Part shown: positions 59,951 to 64,000 of the stretch, in pieces
Numbering within the stretch: position 1 is the first letter of the stretch
Layout of the letters: every line of letters starts with the position of its first letter
From: Yponomeuta sedellus
Taxonomy: Eukaryota > Arthropoda > Insecta > Lepidoptera > Yponomeutidae
Length of the DNA: 64,000 nt
Assembly (NCBI GenBank): GCA_934045075.1
Contig: OW203743.1
Location: 17,541,152-17,605,151, forward strand
Direction: 5' to 3'
Program-made: the position numbers and the translations under genes
Notes under the pieces: model-generated
What the model was told of the DNA's origin: nothing
Databases searched by the model: none
The model's input: only the letters and a program-made list of their open reading frames with translations

Positions 59951-61082
59951 GATGATCGCGAGTCGCAGGTGTGTGAACACCTTACGCCCGTATCCCCGTC
60001 AAGTGCGACACTAGTAATTCCATCCCTTCCCTTCGCCTTCCGCTACATTAAACTTCGCCCGTCGTTATTTACGACTGCCCGCCGAAGGGCAGGCGAAATG
60101 CCACTCTGTGTCTTGAGGCTTAAGGCGCAGGTTCGGGTGGGCGTGCGATAGTTTCGGCTAGGCACCTATTGTGTTTGCGACACGATATTATTCATTTTAT
60201 TTCACGGCTTAGGCGCAACATAGAGGTGGGGAAGAATAGAAAACATTTGCTCATGTGAAACTGAAACAGATCGTCTGTTGTTGATGTTAGACGCTTTCAG
60301 ACTGGCAAAAAACTGAGCCACAGTATTCTAGGCCTTTTTAGATCAACTATATAGAAAGTACTTTTTTTCGTCCTTTTTTATAAAGCCCGAAATAATCCGT
60401 TTTCAATGCGCGGATTATTTTTTTCTTTATTTCGCTTTGTCTAGCTACGAAAATGTTTTATGTATTGAAATCGGATTGTATTGCGTTCTGTAGCTTACAT
60501 TTGGCCGCTATTCTTAAAACTCGTTGGAAAGGGCACGTCACGACGATTCTGTGGATACCAAACACTCTATAAAAAAAATACAATTGGTCTGTGTTTTCGC
60601 GAGCGAAAGTGTCAAAGGGGCCCGTTTTTTTCGTTCTTTTTGTGTTTTTTTGTGGTTTTATCGTGAAAACTAAGTGGGATTCGTGTAAAAATGTAAGAAA
60701 ACCAATGTACCAAGTTCTAATAGGTTTATTTGACTGTTCCAATTGGATTTTCTTATTAGAAAAAATTACAAAAATAGTTTTACTGAAGTGCCCCGTATTT
60801 TGTAAACGTCTATTTTTACTGATTATTGGTGACTGTTTCGTAGTTGTTTACATAATATTATTAGTTAAGTATGGGTTAAATATAGGTACATATATTCAAG
60901 ATGATAAATCTTTTTACACAACTAAAATCAGACGTAAATTACAAAAGTTCTAGCAATGATAAGAAGTTGGGGTAGGCGTGCGACTAAACCGTTTTTGGTC
61001 ACGGGGATTCTGCCGTGTGGGCTAATACGAATTGAGAATTTACAGGTTAACTAACGCTAAGAGTTAGTGAGAAATTCACTAA
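59951..61082. other. Long unassigned stretch
   Basis: CpG-containing 59950-60180 (GACTGCCCGCCGAAGGGCAG hairpin), then AT-rich. TCTATAAAAAAAATAC at about 60567 is TATA-like, and a 120-codon hydrophobic frame (60591-60953, GTG start) follows. Coding potential not supported. Confidence 0.35.
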
Positions 61083-61296
61083 CCTAAGACGGAGTTTACT
61101 AGTTCAGTCTGGCTTCAGTTCAGTCCGTAGCCTTGATCAAGCTCGGATCGATGCCAGACTGATGAAGCTACAAAATATTCGAATATCCGTCAGTCTGGTT
61201 CATCAGTCCACTGAATAGACAATCAGTCTGCCGTCAGTCTAACCAGACTGATGGAATTGACTGACGCCAGACTGAACGTGTTAACTCCGTCTAAGG
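61083..61296. mobile_element. Foldback element with CAGTCTGG motifs
   Basis: Ends CCTAAGACGGAGTTTA and TTAACTCCGTCTAAGG are inverse (14/16), with pairing extending to GTTCAGTCTGGC. A 12-bp palindrome ATATTCGAATAT is near the centre (61175-61186). About eight CAGTCTG or CAGACTG motifs lie in the 214 bp. Confidence 0.8.
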
Positions 61297-61439
61297 ATTT
61301 TTGTACACTTTCGTAATCAAGCTCTACATTCTAGTACTTACATAGATTTCCAATAGAATTATCATTAATAATCCAATGTTATATATCTATCTATATTTTT
61401 ATCTAATCAGCCGATAAACAGAGCCCACTGTGGGGCATA

Positions 61440-61600
61440 CGCTTCTTCTTTTTCGCGCCAAACCGTCCGGTCGTTTGCTACTCTCGTCCAATGTTTCCCA
61501 GCCGCTTTCGCAATGTCATCGGCTCACCGGGCTGGGGTGGTCTGTCCACCGACCGTTGACCTGTCCTTAGCCATCACTCAGTGGCTACCTTAGTCCTATT
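61440..61600 (-). pseudogene. RTE pol C-terminus fragment
   Basis: The minus strand reads GRQTTPARXADDIAKAAGKH and WTRVANDRTVW with one indel; same lineage as 49735-49970. Confidence 0.65.
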
Positions 61601-62070
61601 GCCGTCTTCCCGAATAACCAAATGCTCGCTCATCTCTTTTTAGGTTTATGATACGTGTGCCTATCCAATGGTATAACCGATCTTTGACTTATCCAATAAT
61701 CTCACACAAAGAAGATCAATTAGTGCAAGGCGCCGATTGAAGTTCAGATTGGTTACTAGACTACCTAAAGTGTCAATGAAACATCCATGTTAAGTGAGCG
61801 TGTTTTTGTTTGTAAGGCTAGTTAGTTAGTTTTTAATACAATTCCACAACACCCAGATTGAGGCAACACTCTTGATCAAAACAACGACCACCAAAGACGA
61901 ATCTGGATGAATCTGGATGTTGTTCCGTGTTAATGTGGTTCTTGCCTTCTGTCTTATTCTGCTCCAGGTTTTGGTGAAGTTAGGTGCGTGTTCTAAGCGA
62001 AATCTGACCGCACAATGCTTAATGACGATGTTTAATGGCGTCACACCTGCGGCCAACCCCGTGACAAACT
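61601..62070. other. Unassigned stretch
   Basis: 61738-61775 (TTGGTTACTAGACTACCTAA) is a trace of the MITE at 9501/17053. The remainder is unassigned. Confidence 0.4.
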
Positions 62071-62340
62071 AATAATAATAATAAGTTTATTTCTATAAAA
62101 AAAGCATTACAAGAATTATAACATGAAAACATTTTCGATCTTACACACTTATAAAATAATATTGAACCCTGACCCCTGAACTAGGTTTTAGGCCTGTGTC
62201 TCAGGGGTCAGTGTTTTACAATAATCCTAGTGCTAAATAGTGTGCTATTGTGCTGTTTACAAGGGCATTTTATTGTTTATGGGTTTAAGAAAAGAAAAAT
62301 AAAATAAAATTTAAATGCAGAAAGAAGGAAACCTTTTATA
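62071..62340 (-). repeat. LINE or retroposon 3' end with hairpin
   Basis: (AAT)n tail then AAGTTTATTTCTATAAAAAA. An 11-bp hairpin CTGACCCCTGA/TCAGGGGTCAG lies at 62169-62179 and 62201-62211. Recognised as lepidopteran repeat DNA; clade not assigned. Confidence 0.5.
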
Positions 62341-62568
62341 TAAATGTTGTGTGTGTGTGTGTGTTTGTGTGAGTGTGTGTGTAGTACGTGTGTATCTGTA
62401 GTATCTGGGTATGTGTGAGCGCATGGTGAAAGTAAGTATTTATGGATGTGTAAAAGTGAGTGAAAAAAATAGTGTTATGTGTAAGACCTAATGTGTGTTT
62501 GTGAGTGAAGGCGTGGCTGATTGATTGCTTTCTAAACTCCTAAGAGCATATAATTATTTGAACTGTAA
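62341..62568. repeat. TG-rich tract and flank
   Basis: GTGTGTGTGTGTGTTTGTGT and related TG/TA-rich sequence. Confidence 0.7.
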
Positions 62569-62721
62569 TGTTACGGGCTGAGTTTCTAAATTTAGAGGTA
62601 AAACGTCAATGACAACTTCTTAGGATTTATTTACGCAGGGTCTGGTCTGCAGGTGCACAACTGCACTACACGACGACCACATGAAGATTCCAAATCGCAG
62701 GTTCGAGATAGGACCGCGAAA
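62569..62721 (-). mobile_element. LTR, internally deleted second copy
   Basis: TGTTACGGGCTGAGTTTCTA, CAACTTCTTAGGATTTATTT, GCAGGGTCTGGTCTGCAGGT, GAAGATTCCAAATCG and GATAGGACCGCGA, matching in inverse both ends of the LTR at 42502-42959 with about 300 bp of U3 missing. Confidence 0.8.
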
Positions 62722-62724
62722 CTA

Positions 62725-62885
62725 ACATAACATGAACGCACGCCTGTGTCCCAGAGGTGTAGGCAGAGACTCTGGCCATGATCCTGATAGATCACCATCG
62801 CTTCATCAACGTTCATTAGTCGTTGCATGCAGGCACGATGGTTTCGGGTAATTTTTTATCTTACACTTTGCTAATACATCGCCCC
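62725..62885 (-). pseudogene. Non-LTR pol C-terminus (H type)
   Basis: The minus strand reads RACMQRLMNVDEAMVIYQDH, clearly the same as 47060-47240 with more substitutions. Confidence 0.6.
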
Positions 62886-62988
62886 TTATCGGCCCTTCCA
62901 CCTCCTAATATTTTCAAAATCTTTGACATCCTGTATTAACACAAAATGTCTTATTCTTATGGGAAAATCGATAAACTGTGGTATTTTT

Positions 62989-63379
62989 ACCCGACTGCAG
63001 CGAAGCCCAAAAGGAGGGTAAAAGATAATTTTATTTTTAATTGCTAACGTCGAATCAGAAGAGTTCATGCTGCTTTACTTGAGGGACCAAATAATATAAC
63101 TTTAAAAGCATTATTTGCTGAAACTGTTGCATTTATTATTCTATATAAAATGTTGCAGTCGGGACCCATTAGAGGACTTCAAACAAACAGTAATGGGTCC
63201 CGACTGCAACATTTTATATAAAATAATAAATGCAACAGTTTGAGCAAATAATGCTTATAAAGTTATATTATTTGGTCCCTCAAGTAAAGCAGCATGAACT
63301 CTTCTGATTCGACATTAGCATTTGAAAATAAAATTGTCTTATTTTTTCCCTTTCAGTTGATTTATCACTGCAGTCGGGT
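62989..63379. mobile_element. Foldback element with 148-bp arms
   Basis: Arms 63024-63171 and 63191-63338 are inverse with about seven mismatches; loop 19 nt (63172-63190). The outer ends ACCCGACTGCAG (62989-63000) and CTGCAGTCGGGT (63368-63379) are also inverse. No coding capacity. Confidence 0.9.
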
Positions 63380-63700
63380 TCTTTTATTTTTTTAAATATT
63401 GATTATAAATATAAGAAACAATACCAATAAACTTTAGTTTTATAAAACAGTCCCCAGCCGTCGACTGTACCATCCCTATTTCTTATTACGTTACGTTTTC
63501 TCATTGCGCAACAAAGATGGCGGCCCTTTAATTTATTTCGACGTGGCTCAAGGTATTTGCATTTTCCGTTTCGTTCGCGTCTCGATGGCTTTTTCCTGAC
63601 CGGCTCAATTCTCAAGATCTTAGGGACTCACAAAAAGCCGACTAGTAGCTTCCACCTACAGGCTTAAATCGAGTTTATTCACGGTTTTCTAAGAGGATAT
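63380..63700. other. Unassigned, YY1/Pho-like box
   Basis: ACAAAGATGGCGGCCC at about 63511 resembles a YY1/Pho site (AAGATGGCGGC) in a mildly CpG-rich stretch (TTTCGTTCGCGTCTCGATGG). A promoter is possible but unsupported. Confidence 0.3.
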
Positions 63701-63880
63701 ACGTTAAAGTTATCAACCCTTGTATGTCCCCACTGTTGGGGCACGGGTCTCTTTCTGCATCGCAGGAAGGTTAGGCCATACTCCACCACGGGGGCCAAGT
63801 CCGGGTTGGTGGAGGATTGTAAGGCAGTGGCGGGGCTTACTGTCAGAAGTTATCAAGCCGCGCATAAGGCCTCTGACATA
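63701..63880 (-). mobile_element. 5S-SINE, 5'-truncated with duplication
   Basis: A 13-bp duplication TCTAAGAGGATAT (63688-63700, 63881-63893). Ends at CCTCTGACA; a clean 5' truncation as in LINE-mediated insertion. Confidence 0.95.
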
Positions 63881-63893
63881 TCTAAGAGGATAT

Positions 63894-64000
63894 GCCAAAC
63901 ATGATTTAGAAAGGAATGTTGCGTTGATTTGGACACAGATAGAGGATGAAGGAACAAATACATCCATCGAATGATGAAAAAGCCGATAAGGGACGTCGAC
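63894..64000. other. Unassigned end of window
   Basis: Nothing recognised. Confidence 0.3.

Noticed and set aside
60591..60953. 120-codon hydrophobic ORF as a membrane protein gene
   Set aside because: GTG start, AT-rich codons that give F, L, I and K by composition, no motif and no splice context.

Overview
The window looks like gene-poor, repeat-saturated nuclear DNA of an insect, most likely a moth or butterfly. I read this from the repeat families: tRNA-derived SINEs with a GAAGGAAAACATCGTGAGGAAAC-type body, 5S rRNA-derived SINEs, LINE 3' ends with the GGAAGAAATTGC...AATAAGGCCGCC signature followed by AATAAAGAATATTCT tails, RTE and Jockey-like LINE fragments, and many AT-rich MITEs. I found no convincing host protein-coding gene. 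The only long uninterrupted coding stretch is the reverse-transcriptase remnant at 53001-53912. Two short stretches (about 40180-40515 and 44159-44300) have the look of a promoter plus first exon but are unproven.

Family names used here: T308 = a repeat carrying a tRNA-like module, monomer 308 bp; 5S-SINE = 5S rRNA-derived SINE; GA-SINE = tRNA-derived SINE with the GTGAAGGAAAACATCGTGAGG body; SINE-F and SINE-G = two other tRNA-headed SINEs; LINE-B = the GGCCGCC/AATAAAGAATATTCT LINE 3' end; RTE and RTE-tail = RTE pol C-terminus and a short element ending in the same tail (GGCTATGTCCAGCAGTGGAC); J-LINE = a Jockey-like LINE present four times.

Layout. 0-3 kb: a T308 dimer and then a head-to-tail T308 array with a period of exactly 308 bp. 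3-9 kb: MITEs nested in RTE, SINEs, one J-LINE end. 9-15 kb: LINE pieces of three kinds, 5S-SINEs. 15-22 kb: SINEs, a long-TIR MITE and a MITE flanked by TTAA with piggyBac-like ends. 22-33 kb: LINE-B pairs, a (TATG)n tract, dense T308 copies, a three-level nest (RTE-tail > mariner-type MITE > T308). 33-43 kb: T308, LINE ends, RTE fragments, a solo LTR with 4-bp target duplication. 43-53 kb: T308 foldback copies, MITEs with perfect TIRs, RTE ends. 53-64 kb: the YADD reverse-transcriptase remnant, more T308, several large hairpin elements, a second deleted copy of the LTR.

The most interesting system is T308. About 29 copies lie in 64 kb. They have Pol III A and B boxes, target-site duplications of about 8-14 bp, frequent head-to-head (foldback) arrangement, and a striking rule: in all 14 copies that have inverted ends and a duplication, one terminus is a long end (L, TTACACTATTTTTATTTTTA) and the other a short end (S, TTAAAAACCTATTTAGAGGC). 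This, with the exact 308-bp tandem array and a copy that starts inside box B, points to multimeric or circular templates rather than a standard tRNA SINE. Database comparison was not possible, so novelty is not claimed.
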